A stretch of DNA of 39,704 bases from Cyclobacterium xiamenense (GTDB lineage Bacteria > Bacteroidota > Bacteroidia > Cytophagales > Cyclobacteriaceae), in the NCBI RefSeq assembly GCF_009467825.1, contig NZ_WIOK01000042.1:1-39704 (forward strand). The letters run 5' to 3'. Position 1 is the stretch's first letter. Each line of letters starts with the position of its first letter. The notes beneath the pieces were generated by a model that made no database searches, was not told where the DNA came from, and saw only the letters and a program-made list of their open reading frames with translations. The translations under genes and the position numbers were made by a program. Positions 1 to 9,311 of this stretch are shown one piece after another.

Positions 1-11
1 TTTAACGTGAG

Positions 12-162
12 ATGAAAAATATAAAAAGGGTTGCCCGTTCAAAGTCCAATAAAGCCCGATTCATAGCAACTACATTGCTGTTTTGAGGAATATGAGTTAA
101 AAAACAAGGATATGCAAGCGCTCTTTAATGAAGCCGATGAAAAAAACAAGAACCAGAAATAG
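12..162 (+). pseudogene. Small open frame split by a +1 shift (possible frameshifted or degraded small gene)
   Basis: An ATG at 12 opens 24 basic codons (MKNIKRVARSKSNK and onward) ending in TGA at 84-86. The +1 frame then continues without a break from GAG at 85 for 25 charged codons (EEYELKNKDMQALFNEADEK and onward) to TAG at 160-162. The junction reads CTG TTT TGA G, so a slip of one base on the T-run would join the two halves into a protein of about 50 residues. This could be a broken small gene, two unrelated short frames, or programmed frameshifting. I do not recognise either half. It lies at the window edge, so upstream context is missing. Confidence 0.25.
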
Positions 163-182
163 GGCCCTGACAAAAATACGAT

Positions 183-208
183 GGCCTGTCCGTTGACCGG
201 GACAGGCC
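183..208 (-). terminator. Hairpin after the TPR gene
   Basis: A perfect 9-bp inverted repeat (GGCCTGTCC / GGACAGGCC, arms 183-191 and 200-208) lies 26 bases beyond the TPR stop. On the minus strand it is followed a few bases later by a short T-run (ATCGTATTTTTG). This fits a rho-independent terminator closing the run of minus-strand genes that starts near 7830. A similar palindrome core occurs at 13783 and 23463, so it may also belong to a dispersed palindrome family. Confidence 0.5.
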
Positions 209-233
209 GAAATGGGCTGAAAATCACCCGATC

Positions 234-950
234 TTACAATTCCGCCAGATTTTCCTTCGCCAACTGAAACTCCGGACTGAGCACCAGCGCTTCCTCGAAG
301 GCCGCCTTTGCCTCCTCGTTACTTCCCTGGTCCTTATATATCAGTCCTTTTAGGTTTTGCGCGGCAGCTCTCATGCTGACCTCCTGCATGTTATTTTCCC
401 CCATGGGAAAATTTAGCTTCTGCTCGCTGGACTTGCTATCCTTTATCAGCATGTTTACCGAATTCAGCGCCTCCTCGTATTTTTTCAAGGTATACTGCAG
501 GTATCCGGTTTTATACAGGCTAAAGAGATCTCCTGAAAGCAAATGAAGCGATTCAAAATGCGGAAGTGCGCGTTCCAACGCGCCCAATTGCTCCAATGAA
601 AAAGCAGCGACTTCCAGCCCAGTGATGCTTTTGTCGTTTCGTTCGAGGATATCCAATGCCACCAATGCGGAGGATCCGTATTGTTCCATTTCAAAATAAA
701 GTCGGGCAAGTGTTTCCGGATACGAAAGATTGCGGGGATTCCGCTCCATGAGTTCGTACAATTTCATTTTCGCTACGGACACGTCATTGTAGCGCATGGC
801 CAGGGCATAAATGCGGTTATCGACATCATTTTTCGCTTTGTTGCTACTGGAAACCGAGGCGGCAGTAGAATCGGTGTTGGCCTCATCTTGTGCATTTACT
901 GCACCTTGTGCACCCAGGCACAACAACAAAAACAGTACGGCGTATTTCAT
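234..950 (-). CDS. Secreted or periplasmic tetratricopeptide-repeat protein
   Basis: The 238-residue protein begins with a signal peptide (MKYAVLFLLLCLGAQG, cleavage probably near VNAQ-DE). A low-complexity Ser/Ala/Asn linker follows, then helical repeats with TPR spacing: about residues 45-110 (NPRNLSYPETLARLYFEMEQ), 115-165, and a C-terminal repeat ending EEALVLSPEFQLAKENLAEL. TPRs are protein-interaction scaffolds; no catalytic motif is visible. I chose ATG at 950. The longer frame would need TTG at 962, and ATG leaves only 8 bases after the stop of the upstream nucleotidyltransferase gene, so the two are probably co-transcribed. Export is inferred from the signal peptide; the partner is unknown. 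Confidence 0.8.
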   Translation of the reverse strand: MKYAVLFLLLCLGAQGAVNAQDEANTDSTAASVSSSNKAKNDVDNRIYALAMRYNDVSVAKMKLYELMERNPRNLSYPETLARLYFEMEQYGSSALVALDILERNDKSITGLEVAAFSLEQLGALERALPHFESLHLLSGDLFSLYKTGYLQYTLKKYEEALNSVNMLIKDSKSSEQKLNFPMGENNMQEVSMRAAAQNLKGLIYKDQGSNEEAKAAFEEALVLSPEFQLAKENLAEL

Positions 951-958
951 AGGTATCG

Positions 959-2383
959 TCAATGGTTTGTTTTTTTCTCTATTCCTTTTTTTGCAGCCAG
1001 TCGGTACATTAACTCCAAGGCTTCCGATTTATTGTTCTGAATCTGCCCCTCCAGAATCGCTTCTTTGATTTCTTCTTTCAAATCACCTACGACCCGTGAG
1101 GGTTTCAGGCCAAATATAGCCATGATTTCATCACCAGAGACAGGAGGTTGAAAATTTCTCACCTGATCTTTTGCTTCTACTTCCTGCAACTTTTTTTCTA
1201 CTTTATCGAAATTTGCCAGAAAACGTTTGACTTTGTGGTCATTTTTTGACGTCACGTCCGCGCGGCAAAGCTGCATTAAGTCGTCTATATCGTCTCCCGC
1301 TTCGAACAGCAGCCTCCGAAGCGCCGCGTCGGTTACCTTATCGTTAACCAGGGCTATCGGGCGCAGGTGCAATTTTACCAATTTCTGGACGTATTTCATG
1401 CGTTCGTCCATGGGAAGTTTTAGCCGACGAAAGATTCCGGGCGTCATCCGGGCACCTTTATCTTCGTGTCCGTGGAAAGTCCAGCCTACTTTCTGATTAA
1501 ACCGCTTGGTGGCCGGTTTGGCAATATCGTGCATGATGGCTGCCCATCGTAGCCATAAGGAATCGGTTCTGGTGGACACATTATCCAATACCTGCAGCGT
1601 ATGGTAGAAATTGTCCTTGTGCGACTTATCCCCAACCGAATCAACGCCCTGCAAGGCAACCATTTCCGGAAAAAAATGCTCCAGCAATCCACTGACAAAC
1701 AACAATTTAAACCCATACGAGGGTTTTTCGGTCAGAATGATCTTGTTGAGTTCGTCGATAATCCGTTCTCCGGAAATAATGGATAGCCGGTCTGCGTTTT
1801 TCAGGATCCCCTCGAACGTATCCGGTGCGATATCAAATTTCAATTGAGCGGCAAACCGAATGGCTCGCATCATGCGAAGCGGGTCGTCCGAAAAGGTAAC
1901 CTCCGGGTCGGCAGGTGTACGAATGATTTTCCGCTTGAGGTCCTTTACCCCATCAAATGGGTCCAGCAGCTCGCCATAGTTCGCCTCATTAATTGATATC
2001 CCCAGGGTATTGATCGTGAAATCCCGCCGCTCCTGATCTTCCTGCAGCGTTCCCGCTTCTACCTGGGGCTTCCGCGAATGACGTTGGTAGGACTCCTTTC
2101 GGGCGCCTACAAATTCCACCTCCCAGTCACCGACCTTAATCATGGCCGTCCCAAAGTTTTTAAATACCGCTACCGGTGGGTGGTCCGGAAGCGAAGCGGA
2201 TACGGCTTTCGCCAGCGTGATGCCATCTCCGATGCAAACGAAATCAATGTCTTTGCTCGGACGATCGAGAAGTAAATCCCGAACGTATCCTCCCACCAGA
2301 TAGGTTTCCATATTCAGCTGGTCTGCAACAGTCCCAACCTGTTGAAAAATGGGTATGGTCGCGAGCGATTTTTTCAGATTCAT
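959..2383 (-). CDS. CCA-adding-type tRNA nucleotidyltransferase / poly(A) polymerase family with HD domain
   Basis: This 474-residue class II nucleotidyltransferase probably adds or repairs the 3' CCA of tRNA in the cytosol. The N-terminal head carries the family signature GGYVRDLLLDRPSKDIDFV (about residues 31-49), which includes the metal-binding DxD. The template and ERRDFTIN region follows near 137-146, then the neck (DPLRMMRAIRFAAQ, about 185). A C-terminal HD-type domain shows the paired motifs H..TLQVLDNV and MHDIAKP (about 280-310), typical of bacterial CCA enzymes with a hydrolase tail. The ATG overlaps the stop of the upstream small gene by four bases (ATGA). Members of this fold can instead be poly(A) polymerases or A-adding enzymes, and sequence inspection cannot fully separate them. 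Confidence 0.9.
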   Translation of the reverse strand: MNLKKSLATIPIFQQVGTVADQLNMETYLVGGYVRDLLLDRPSKDIDFVCIGDGITLAKAVSASLPDHPPVAVFKNFGTAMIKVGDWEVEFVGARKESYQRHSRKPQVEAGTLQEDQERRDFTINTLGISINEANYGELLDPFDGVKDLKRKIIRTPADPEVTFSDDPLRMMRAIRFAAQLKFDIAPDTFEGILKNADRLSIISGERIIDELNKIILTEKPSYGFKLLFVSGLLEHFFPEMVALQGVDSVGDKSHKDNFYHTLQVLDNVSTRTDSLWLRWAAIMHDIAKPATKRFNQKVGWTFHGHEDKGARMTPGIFRRLKLPMDERMKYVQKLVKLHLRPIALVNDKVTDAALRRLLFEAGDDIDDLMQLCRADVTSKNDHKVKRFLANFDKVEKKLQEVEAKDQVRNFQPPVSGDEIMAIFGLKPSRVVGDLKEEIKEAILEGQIQNNKSEALELMYRLAAKKGIEKKTNH

Positions 2384-2835
2384 GCGTTTCGTATTTTCAC
2401 CCGACCGTCCGCATGGATTTCAATGGCGCGGCCTCCTGCCGCTGGCAGGGGAAAATCCTGCACTGCCGGTATCCATTCCCCTTCGCCTTGTTCGGCGCCC
2501 TCATCCCATTGCATGTACACGATTTCCCGCAGATCATACAAGAGTCGGTACCAGTAAGGTGATTTAATCAGTGCAAATGTAATCAATCCTTCGGAATTCG
2601 TTTTACCCCATAAGAAGCCTTCCGGCGGACTATGGAAAATCACCTGATCCGAAGAATACGCTACCAGGTCCAGGGCTACCTCCGCGAAGGTTCCCACCAA
2701 CCCTCGGAGTTGCTGCAGGTCGTGGAGAAGAAAAATACCGGTATTTCCTGCCTGCCAGGAATCGAACCTTCCCCATCGAAAGCGATTCCCGATCGGATCT
2801 TCGAAGCGAAGTTTCCCCGAATGTCTAAACTGCAT
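2380..2835 (-). CDS. Uncharacterised 151-residue protein
   Basis: I do not recognise the family. The protein is rich in aromatic residues, has no signal peptide or membrane segment, and reads like a compact soluble domain: a middle region with SPYWYRLLYDLREIVYMQW and a C-terminal beta-like end (RAIEIHADGRVKIRNA). The first ATG is at 2835; an in-frame GTG at 2856 would add seven residues. It lies 72 bases after metF and overlaps the nucleotidyltransferase start by four bases, so translational coupling to that gene is likely. An accessory role with it is inference from position only. Confidence 0.7.
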   Translation of the reverse strand: MQFRHSGKLRFEDPIGNRFRWGRFDSWQAGNTGIFLLHDLQQLRGLVGTFAEVALDLVAYSSDQVIFHSPPEGFLWGKTNSEGLITFALIKSPYWYRLLYDLREIVYMQWDEGAEQGEGEWIPAVQDFPLPAAGGRAIEIHADGRVKIRNA

Positions 2836-2907
2836 TTTTACTGCCCGATAGTCCACTGTATTCGGTTGATTACTGGAAAAAGAATTTATTTAAAGACGCA
2901 TTCCCCA

Positions 2908-3861
2908 TCAAAAAACCTCCCTGGCGACGCGATAGGTGGCATCGGCCTTACTCATCGTGTAGTAGTGAAGGCTGGGTACACCGTAAGCCACCAACTCCTT
3001 GCTTTGTTGGATGGCCCACTCGATCCCTACTTCCTTTACATCCGCATTGTTTTTGCATTTTTCCAATCCCGACAGCAGGTCGTCCGGCAAGTCCAGGTAA
3101 AAGGTTTTGGGCAGGTTGACAATCTGGGACAGGGTGGTAATGGGTTTGAGCCCCGGGATGATGGGCAGGTCGATACCCACTTCCCGTACTTTATCGACAA
3201 AATCGAAATATTTTTTATTGTCGAAAAACATCTGGGTTACGATGTAGCTGGCCCCGGCATCCACCTTGGCCTTGAGTTTTTTCAGGTCGAAATTCAAGCT
3301 GGGAGCTTCAAAGTGCTTTTCCGGATACCCGGCCACGCCCACGCAGAAATCCGTGCGGAATCCCACTTCCGTCTCGTCGTTCAGGTAACGGCCATGATTC
3401 ATTCCGATAATCTGCTCGACCAATTCACTGGCATACCGGTGCCCGTCCTTATTGGGAAGAAAATTGGCTTCAGATTTCGGCGCGTCTCCACGCAAAGCCA
3501 GCACATTTTCCACCCCGATAAAGTAGAGGTCAATCAGGGCATTTTCGGTTTCCTCGCGGGAAAACCCACCGCATAAAAGATGTGGAACGGCATCTATGTG
3601 AAACCGGTTCATGATCGCTGCACAGATGCCCACCGTACCGGGTCGTTTGCGGGTGCTGACTTTTTCCAGCAAGCCGTTGGCATGCTTTTTATACACGTAC
3701 TCCTCCCGATGATACGTAACATCGATAAAGGGAGGTTTGAACTCCATGAGCGGTGCGATGCCTTCCAATAGGTGGCTGAGACTCTGCCCTTTAAGGGGAG
3801 GTAGAATTTCAAAAGAAAACAACGTCTTCTTTGCTGCTTGTATGTATTCGGTTACTTTCAT
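2908..3861 (-). CDS. metF: 5,10-methylenetetrahydrofolate reductase
   Basis: The 317-residue flavoenzyme reduces 5,10-methylene-THF to 5-methyl-THF, the methyl donor used by the methionine synthase encoded just upstream. Family features include FSFEILPPLKGQSL at residues 16-29 (containing the conserved active-site Glu), the FIDVTYHREE region near 45-55, the NVLALRGD segment near 137-145, and YIVTQMFFDNKKYFDFV near 205-220. The length matches bacterial MetF (about 290-320). It begins 30 bases after the stop of the large methionine-synthase subunit, consistent with one operon. Regulation by the SAM riboswitch upstream of the operon is inferred. Confidence 0.95.
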   Translation of the reverse strand: MKVTEYIQAAKKTLFSFEILPPLKGQSLSHLLEGIAPLMEFKPPFIDVTYHREEYVYKKHANGLLEKVSTRKRPGTVGICAAIMNRFHIDAVPHLLCGGFSREETENALIDLYFIGVENVLALRGDAPKSEANFLPNKDGHRYASELVEQIIGMNHGRYLNDETEVGFRTDFCVGVAGYPEKHFEAPSLNFDLKKLKAKVDAGASYIVTQMFFDNKKYFDFVDKVREVGIDLPIIPGLKPITTLSQIVNLPKTFYLDLPDDLLSGLEKCKNNADVKEVGIEWAIQQSKELVAYGVPSLHYYTMSKADATYRVAREVF

Positions 3862-3891
3862 TCGTTTTAGGTAATGGGCGGCTGTTTGGAG

Positions 3892-6603
3892 CTATCCCCC
3901 GTAGGATAACTGCGGAGAATAAGAAAGGTTGGGAGACAACCAACGTTCGGCCTGGGCTTTGGAAACCCCTTTGCGTCGGGCATAATCTTCGACCTGATCT
4001 TCGCCGATTTTTCCCAATCCAAAGTACTTGCTCTCCGGATGTCCAAAATAAAAACCGCTAACGGAGGAGGTAGGGTACATCGCAAAGCTATCCGTGAGTG
4101 TGATCCCTATCCGGTTTTCCACGTCCAACAGGTCAAAAAGGGTTCGTTTTTCCGAGTGCTCGGGGCAGGCGGGATATCCCGGTGCCGGACGGATGCCTTG
4201 ATAGGATTCGCGAATCAGGCCCTCGTTGTCCAGGGATTCTTCCGGGTCGTAGCCCCAGAATTCTTTTCGTACCCGTTCGTGCAGGTATTCTGCAGCCGCT
4301 TCGGCAAGCCGGTCTGCCATGGCTTTCAGCATGATGTCGTTGTAATCGTCTCCGTTTTCCTGAAAGACTTTTAATCTCTCCTCGATCCCCAAGCCAGCAG
4401 TCACCGCAAATCCCCCAAAATAATCCTGTTGCTTCGGATGAATGTAATCCACCAAACTCCGGTTAGGTACCCCTTTTCCTTTCCTTCCCTGCTGCCGGAG
4501 GAAGTGAAACACGTACTGTTTTCCAGGAGTGAACTCCGGGTCGATGATCAAATCATCTCCCGAGCGGTGCACGGGAAAAAGCCCCAAAACGGCCTTTGCT
4601 TTGAGCCAACCCTCGTTGACAATGCGGTCTAGCATGTTGTTGGCATCGTTGTAGAGTTTGAGTGCCTCTTTGCCTACTACCGGATCTTTGAGGATTTTTG
4701 GAAACTTACCGGCCAGCATCCAGGTGCTAAAAAACGGAGTCCAGTCGATGTACCCGCGAATGGTGCCCAGGTTCAACCTATCCAGCACATGCAAACCGGT
4801 TTTTTTTGGCACGAAGGGCTGGTAGTGGGACCAGTCCAGTGGAACGGGATTGGTTTTTGCTTCCTTGTATGTAACGAGCTGTTTGACCTGTTGTTTGGCC
4901 TCGTGTTCGTCACGCAGGCGGCTGTACAGCGCTTTCATTTCCTTCCGGTATTTCTCCCGCGTATCTTTGTTGATGGCTTCTCCCGCCACAGGAACGGATT
5001 TGGAAGCATCCGCCACGTGTACCACAGTGCCGCTATACACCGGATCTATTTTCACGGCTGTATGGATGCGCGAGGTAGTCGCCCCTCCTATCAGCAGGGG
5101 AATGGTAAGCCCACGCCGTTCCATCTCGGCTGCGACGTTTACCATCTCGTCCAGAGAAGGGGTAATCAGCCCACTTAGTCCAATGATATCCACTTTTTGA
5201 GCGACTGCCTCGTCGATAATTTTTTCGGTTTCCACCATCACGCCCAGGTCAATGATCTTGTAGCTGTTGCATGCCAGCACCACTCCCACGATATTTTTGC
5301 CGATATCGTGCACGTCTCCTTTTACTGTGGCGAGTAGAATCCGGTTTATATTATCGGTTTCCGGCTCGCCCTCTTTGGCTTCTTCCGGCAGGGGCATGAA
5401 CGGCTCCAGGTAGGCCACTGCCTTTTTCATCACCCGGGCACTTTTTACCACCTGGGGCAAAAACATCTTTCCTTCCCCGAAAAGGTCTCCTACCACATTC
5501 ATCCCGTCCATCAGCGGACCTTCGATTACCTTGAGCGGATCCTGTAGGTCCAGGCGGGCTTCTTCGGTATCTTCCACAATGTGATCCAATATTCCTTTTA
5601 CCAAGGCATGTTGGATGCGTTTTTGCACCGGCTGACTTCTCCACGCCTCGTCTGTCTTACTTTTTTTTCCCTGGGATTTCACCGTTTCCGCAAAGTCAAG
5701 CAACCGTTCGGTAGCATCTTCCCGGCGATTCCAAATCACGTCTTCCACGTGTTGCAGCAGGTCTTTTGGAATGTCGTCGTATATTTCCAGCAGGGAGGGA
5801 TTCACGATGCCCATGTCCATTCCGTTTTTAATGGCATGGTACAGAAATACCGCATGCATGGCCTCCCGTACGGGGTTGTTTCCCCGGAAGGAAAAGGAAA
5901 CGTTACTCACTCCTCCACTTACTTTTGCTCCCGGAAGATGGTCTTTAATCCATCGGGTGGCCCGGAAAAAATCAATGGCGTTGTTTTTGTGTTCGTCCAT
6001 TCCGGTTGCCACCGGAAATATATTCGGATCAAAAATGATGTCCTGGGGGTTGAATTTAACGGTTTGGGTAAGTAGGTTGTAGCTACGCTCGCAAATCTGA
6101 ATCCTTCGTTCGTAGCTATCGGCCTGGCCTTTTTCATCAAATGCCATCACGACCACAGCTGCACCAAACTTCTTGATGGTCCGGGCCTGTTGGATAAACT
6201 CCTCCTCTCCATTTTTCAAACTGATGGAATTGACGATTCCTTTTCCCTGAATGCATTTGAGGCCGGCCAGAATGATCTTCCACTTGGAGCTATCGACCAT
6301 CACGGGTATGCGGCTAATTTCGGGTTCGGAGGCGATCAGGTTCAGGAATTTCACCATGGCCGCTTCCCCGTCCAGCATGGCTTCGTCCATGCAGACATCC
6401 AGAATCTGTGCTCCTCCCCGTACCTGATCCAGGGCAACTTCCAGGGCTTCGTCGTACTTCCCGTTTAAAATCAGCCTGGCAAATTTCTTGGAACCGGTCA
6501 CATTGGTCCTTTCCCCAATATTTACAAAATTGATGGTGGGGCCAAAAACCAAGGGTTCCAAACCGGAAAGTTTCAATGTGGTTGTTTTCGTAAAATCGTT
6601 CAT
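3892..6603 (-). CDS. metH: Methionine synthase, large part: pterin-, cobalamin-binding and activation domains
   Basis: These 903 residues correspond to everything after the homocysteine domain of full-length cobalamin-dependent MetH. The order is: the pterin (methyl-THF) binding barrel, about 20-285 ([18 protein letters not shown]); the helical cap, about 325-400 ([21 protein letters not shown]); the Rossmann cobalamin domain, about 420-550, with DVHDIGKN giving the cobalt-ligating His432; and the AdoMet-dependent activation domain, about 570-900, with [12 protein letters not shown] at 805-816. All key motifs are present. It starts four bases after the stop of the separate homocysteine-methyltransferase gene, so the two subunits should be made stoichiometrically. 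The split architecture is known in other Bacteroidota. Confidence 0.95.
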   Translation of the reverse strand: MNDFTKTTTLKLSGLEPLVFGPTINFVNIGERTNVTGSKKFARLILNGKYDEALEVALDQVRGGAQILDVCMDEAMLDGEAAMVKFLNLIASEPEISRIPVMVDSSKWKIILAGLKCIQGKGIVNSISLKNGEEEFIQQARTIKKFGAAVVVMAFDEKGQADSYERRIQICERSYNLLTQTVKFNPQDIIFDPNIFPVATGMDEHKNNAIDFFRATRWIKDHLPGAKVSGGVSNVSFSFRGNNPVREAMHAVFLYHAIKNGMDMGIVNPSLLEIYDDIPKDLLQHVEDVIWNRREDATERLLDFAETVKSQGKKSKTDEAWRSQPVQKRIQHALVKGILDHIVEDTEEARLDLQDPLKVIEGPLMDGMNVVGDLFGEGKMFLPQVVKSARVMKKAVAYLEPFMPLPEEAKEGEPETDNINRILLATVKGDVHDIGKNIVGVVLACNSYKIIDLGVMVETEKIIDEAVAQKVDIIGLSGLITPSLDEMVNVAAEMERRGLTIPLLIGGATTSRIHTAVKIDPVYSGTVVHVADASKSVPVAGEAINKDTREKYRKEMKALYSRLRDEHEAKQQVKQLVTYKEAKTNPVPLDWSHYQPFVPKKTGLHVLDRLNLGTIRGYIDWTPFFSTWMLAGKFPKILKDPVVGKEALKLYNDANNMLDRIVNEGWLKAKAVLGLFPVHRSGDDLIIDPEFTPGKQYVFHFLRQQGRKGKGVPNRSLVDYIHPKQQDYFGGFAVTAGLGIEERLKVFQENGDDYNDIMLKAMADRLAEAAAEYLHERVRKEFWGYDPEESLDNEGLIRESYQGIRPAPGYPACPEHSEKRTLFDLLDVENRIGITLTDSFAMYPTSSVSGFYFGHPESKYFGLGKIGEDQVEDYARRKGVSKAQAERWLSPNLSYSPQLSYGG

Positions 6604-6607
6604 GGGG

Positions 6608-7651
6608 TTATTTTTCTTGGGTAGCTACCTTCAGTGGTCTTGGCGAAAATTTAGAGGCAGTATTGGAAATGGCGGCAATGTGTTCCGGTGTGGTGCCGCA
6701 GCAGCCACCCAGAATATTGATCCAGCCTTCCTTAAGAAAATCCGTCAATTGATCGTTCATTTCACCCGGACCTTGATCGTATTTTCCAAACTCATTGGGA
6801 AGACCGGCATTGGGATAGACGCTTACGTAATAGGGGGCATTTTCGGCCAAAACCTTCAGGTAAGGGCGCAACTCTTTGGCTCCCAGCGCACAATTTAGCC
6901 CGATGCTAAGCAGGGGCACATGGGAGAGCGAAATCAAAAAGGCTTCGGTAGTCTGGCCGGAAAGGGTCCTGCCCGAGGCATCCGTGATGGTTCCAGATAC
7001 CATGATGGGAATTCCGCCATCCTGCGGATCCAGGGGAATCCCTCTTTTTTCGTAGACCTCTTGTATTGCGAAGAGGGCTGCTTTGGCATTTAGGGTGTCG
7101 AAGATGGTTTCGATCAACAGCATATCAACGCCTCCATCCAACAATCCTTCCACCTGCTCGCTGTAGGCTTCCACCAGTTGGTCAAAATTAATTGCCCGGT
7201 AGCCTGGGTCGTTTACATCGGGCGAAAGGGAAGCCGTACGGTTGGTAGGACCGATGGCACCCGCTACAAATCGGGGCTTTTTTGGATTTTTTGCGGTACA
7301 GGCATCGGCCACCTCGCGCGCCAGTCGGGCCGATTCCGCATTGAGTTGGTAAGCCAGGTCGGCAAGGCCGTAGTCTTCCTGGGCAATGGATGTGCTGCTA
7401 AAGGTATTCGTTTCGACAATATCCGCACCCGCATCAAAATAGGCTTGATGGATCTCTTTGATGATTTCCGGCCGGGTGAGTGAGAGCAGGTCGTTGTTTC
7501 CCTTCAGGGACTTCTTCACTCCATAGAGGGCCTCGTTTCTAAAATCGTCTTCCTGCAGGGCATACCGCTGTATCATGGTACCCATGGCCCCATCCAAAAT
7601 CAATATTCTTTTTTGCAGCTGCTGAAGCAATACTTCGGTTCTGTTTGGCAT
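6608..7651 (-). CDS. Methionine synthase, homocysteine S-methyltransferase part
   Basis: This 347-residue protein is the N-terminal homocysteine-binding barrel of MetH encoded as its own gene. It begins with [14 protein letters not shown] (about residues 17-30). It holds the three zinc-binding cysteines expected for homocysteine activation: Cys254 in GLNCALG, and Cys317 and Cys318 in [11 protein letters not shown]. Other family landmarks are [10 protein letters not shown] (about 77-86) and [11 protein letters not shown] (about 128-138). The next gene supplies the remaining domains, so the active enzyme must assemble from two polypeptides. The SAM riboswitch lies in its leader, 70-180 bases upstream. 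Confidence 0.95.
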   Translation of the reverse strand: MPNRTEVLLQQLQKRILILDGAMGTMIQRYALQEDDFRNEALYGVKKSLKGNNDLLSLTRPEIIKEIHQAYFDAGADIVETNTFSSTSIAQEDYGLADLAYQLNAESARLAREVADACTAKNPKKPRFVAGAIGPTNRTASLSPDVNDPGYRAINFDQLVEAYSEQVEGLLDGGVDMLLIETIFDTLNAKAALFAIQEVYEKRGIPLDPQDGGIPIMVSGTITDASGRTLSGQTTEAFLISLSHVPLLSIGLNCALGAKELRPYLKVLAENAPYYVSVYPNAGLPNEFGKYDQGPGEMNDQLTDFLKEGWINILGGCCGTTPEHIAAISNTASKFSPRPLKVATQEK

Positions 7652-7720
7652 GTTGTCGTAATTTTATAAAAAACTTATACGAGCATGAACCGGGCTAAAA
7701 CTAGAATGGAATCTCTACCT

Positions 7721-7830
7721 TTTTCGGCTCATCTTTATCCGGCATGTCCGGAACGGGAATTAGCACCTTGTCACATCAGGTTGCTAAGACATCATAGGGC
7801 CCTACCCTCCGTCTTTCTCGATAAGCAATG
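7721..7830 (-). promoter_or_regulatory. SAM-I (S-box) riboswitch in the metH leader
   Basis: On the minus strand the leader shows, in order, the P1/P2 start CTTATCGAGAAAG, the kink-turn block GGAGGGTAGGGCCC, TATGATGTCTTAGCAACC, then AAGGTGCTAATTCC, a P4 hairpin with CCGGACATGCCGG, and the closing GATAAAGATGAG. These match the conserved core of the SAM-I aptamer. SAM binding would be expected to reduce expression of the methionine-synthesis genes downstream. I see no obvious U-tract terminator between the aptamer and the ATG at 7651, so control may be at translation initiation. The predicted transcription start coincides with the 5' edge of the aptamer. Confidence 0.93.
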
Positions 7831-7831
7831 C

Positions 7832-7839
7832 CAAAAGTA
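7832..7839 (-). promoter_or_regulatory. Predicted -7 promoter box for the riboswitch transcript
   Basis: The minus strand reads TACTTTTG here, an exact match to the Bacteroidota -7 consensus TAnnTTTG. It places the expected start about seven bases downstream, at the first base of the SAM-I aptamer near 7825. I found no good -33 TTTG at the normal spacing; that region is a T-rich arm of an A/T stem (7851-7858 with 7865-7872) which may also end the outer-membrane protein gene transcribed from further upstream. Confidence 0.6.
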
Positions 7840-7923
7840 ACAGGATTTAAGGAAAAAAAACCCCTTTTTTCCAAAAAACTTTGAATCAAAGTAAGAGACC
7901 TGAGCTGATAAACGGTAGTCCGG

Positions 7924-9234
7924 CTAGGGACGCAGGCCGAAACCCAGTTGCACGTAGGGACCCGACATGTAGTTTGCCATGGTTAGCTCCCCCAAACGAT
8001 ACCTGCTTAGGGGAACTTCGTATCCGGCATGGGCGGAATACACCAGGCGAAAGGTGTTGTTAAATACCGGGAGGGCGTAAGAAACCGCCACTTCTGATTT
8101 ACTCATGAGCCCACTGCTTCGGAGGTAGCCGTCAAAATCCGGTTCTTCAAACAAAAGGGGGAAATCGGGTTTAGCGGTGTGCTCCAGGCTGTAGCGCAGG
8201 TTGCCGTAGCCCAAACCCAGCGTTGCGCCGAGTTCCAGGTTTCGCCGCTTAAACAATTGGTACCCGTAGTTCCCATAAACCCGCACACTATTCAGGGTGT
8301 GGCGATGGGTAGGCCCTGCCTCTCCACTAGTACCCAGATTAAACACGTCCACTCCGTACATGCGGCTTCTGTTCTCACCCATGATTTTAATACCCAAATT
8401 ATACGGCGCCTGTTCCAGGGGATTCCATCCGTTTTCCACGAAATAGGAATTTAAGCGATCCGGACTGCGGAAATTTCTTCCGTAAAAAAAATGCACCCCG
8501 ATCCCTGCATCGGGGAAAAAGAGATTCTGATCCGGCATGGAGAGCGCGGCTCCGAGGCGAAGGAAGGCCCCACTTTGCAGGTTGTCAAAGGTAATCCCGT
8601 TGAGATTCCAGGCGCCTGCAAACGGGGAAAAGGAATACCCAAACTTGCCCATTAATCCCATGTTTTCCTCCAGGCCTGGCAAGGGAATATCGTACCCAAA
8701 CTGGAAGCCAATCTCTGTGAGGAACCCGCCTAAATTTCCACTGCCCCGTTGGATATCGTGCTTCCGTATCAGAAAGCCCTGTGCGGGTTGCTCCAGAAAG
8801 GCATTCAGGTCATCCACCCGGCGTTCGTCCCGGAGCATTTGAAAGTTGAGGTAACCCGATCCCAGGGACATGTAGTGAATCAACTGAAACCTTCCCTCTT
8901 GTGTCAGTGAATAGCCCACATTCAGGTAAAACCGGGTGGTGCGGTGGTCCATGCGGTACTCCCGGAAATAGGAATTGGATCCATTGTTTTGCAGGAGCTC
9001 AAAACCCAGGATAAAGTCCGTGAGTCGGTATTGGTAGCCAATTCCGATGGTTCGGTAACCCCCTCTGAGTGGGCTAATGCCTTTTTCCGCAAGCATCTCA
9101 TTAAAGTCCCGGATGGTAGATCCCGAACTGCCTACCAGAAAATACAGCGTAGAACGCTCCGTCAGATTACCCTGAGCGCGAAGACTTCCAAACACGAAAA
9201 AGTAGCAAAGCAAAGCACCTATAATTCCTCTCAT
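7924..9234 (-). CDS. Predicted outer-membrane beta-barrel protein, unknown function
   Basis: The 436-residue protein has a signal peptide (MRGIIGALLCYFFVFGSLRAQ). The rest is almost entirely alternating beta-strand-like sequence rich in Gly, Tyr, Phe and Asn, for example RTIGIGYQYRLTDFILGFEL and LELGATLGLGYGNLRYSLEH. It ends with an amphipathic strand finishing in QLGFGLRP, as expected of an outer-membrane barrel with a C-terminal aromatic signature. I do not recognise a named family. It has its own predicted promoter (9252-9259) and sits 77 bases downstream of the large hybrid kinase, on the same strand. A role linked to the kinase is possible but unsupported. Confidence 0.7.
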   Translation of the reverse strand: MRGIIGALLCYFFVFGSLRAQGNLTERSTLYFLVGSSGSTIRDFNEMLAEKGISPLRGGYRTIGIGYQYRLTDFILGFELLQNNGSNSYFREYRMDHRTTRFYLNVGYSLTQEGRFQLIHYMSLGSGYLNFQMLRDERRVDDLNAFLEQPAQGFLIRKHDIQRGSGNLGGFLTEIGFQFGYDIPLPGLEENMGLMGKFGYSFSPFAGAWNLNGITFDNLQSGAFLRLGAALSMPDQNLFFPDAGIGVHFFYGRNFRSPDRLNSYFVENGWNPLEQAPYNLGIKIMGENRSRMYGVDVFNLGTSGEAGPTHRHTLNSVRVYGNYGYQLFKRRNLELGATLGLGYGNLRYSLEHTAKPDFPLLFEEPDFDGYLRSSGLMSKSEVAVSYALPVFNNTFRLVYSAHAGYEVPLSRYRLGELTMANYMSGPYVQLGFGLRP

Positions 9235-9251
9235 AGCACGGATGAAAGATG

Positions 9252-9259
9252 CAAAGGTA
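9252..9259 (-). promoter_or_regulatory. Predicted -7 promoter box for the outer-membrane protein gene
   Basis: The minus strand reads TACCTTTG, matching TAnnTTTG exactly, 17 bases before the ATG at 9234. This would give a very short untranslated leader. A weak -33 element (TATGGT) lies at roughly the right distance, so only the -7 element is well supported. Confidence 0.5.
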
Positions 9260-9311
9260 GGATTTTACAGGATGAAAAACCATACCGTCCAACCATTAAG
9301 GCGGAGGGCGA

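Noticed and set aside
951-962. Start of the TPR gene at 962 overlapping the nucleotidyltransferase stop
   Set aside because: The codon at 962 is TTG; the ATG at 950 begins a normal signal peptide.
2632-3576. 314-codon plus-strand frame opposite metF
   Set aside because: It is antisense to metF and the 151-residue gene, with no family motif; the minus-strand genes are clear.
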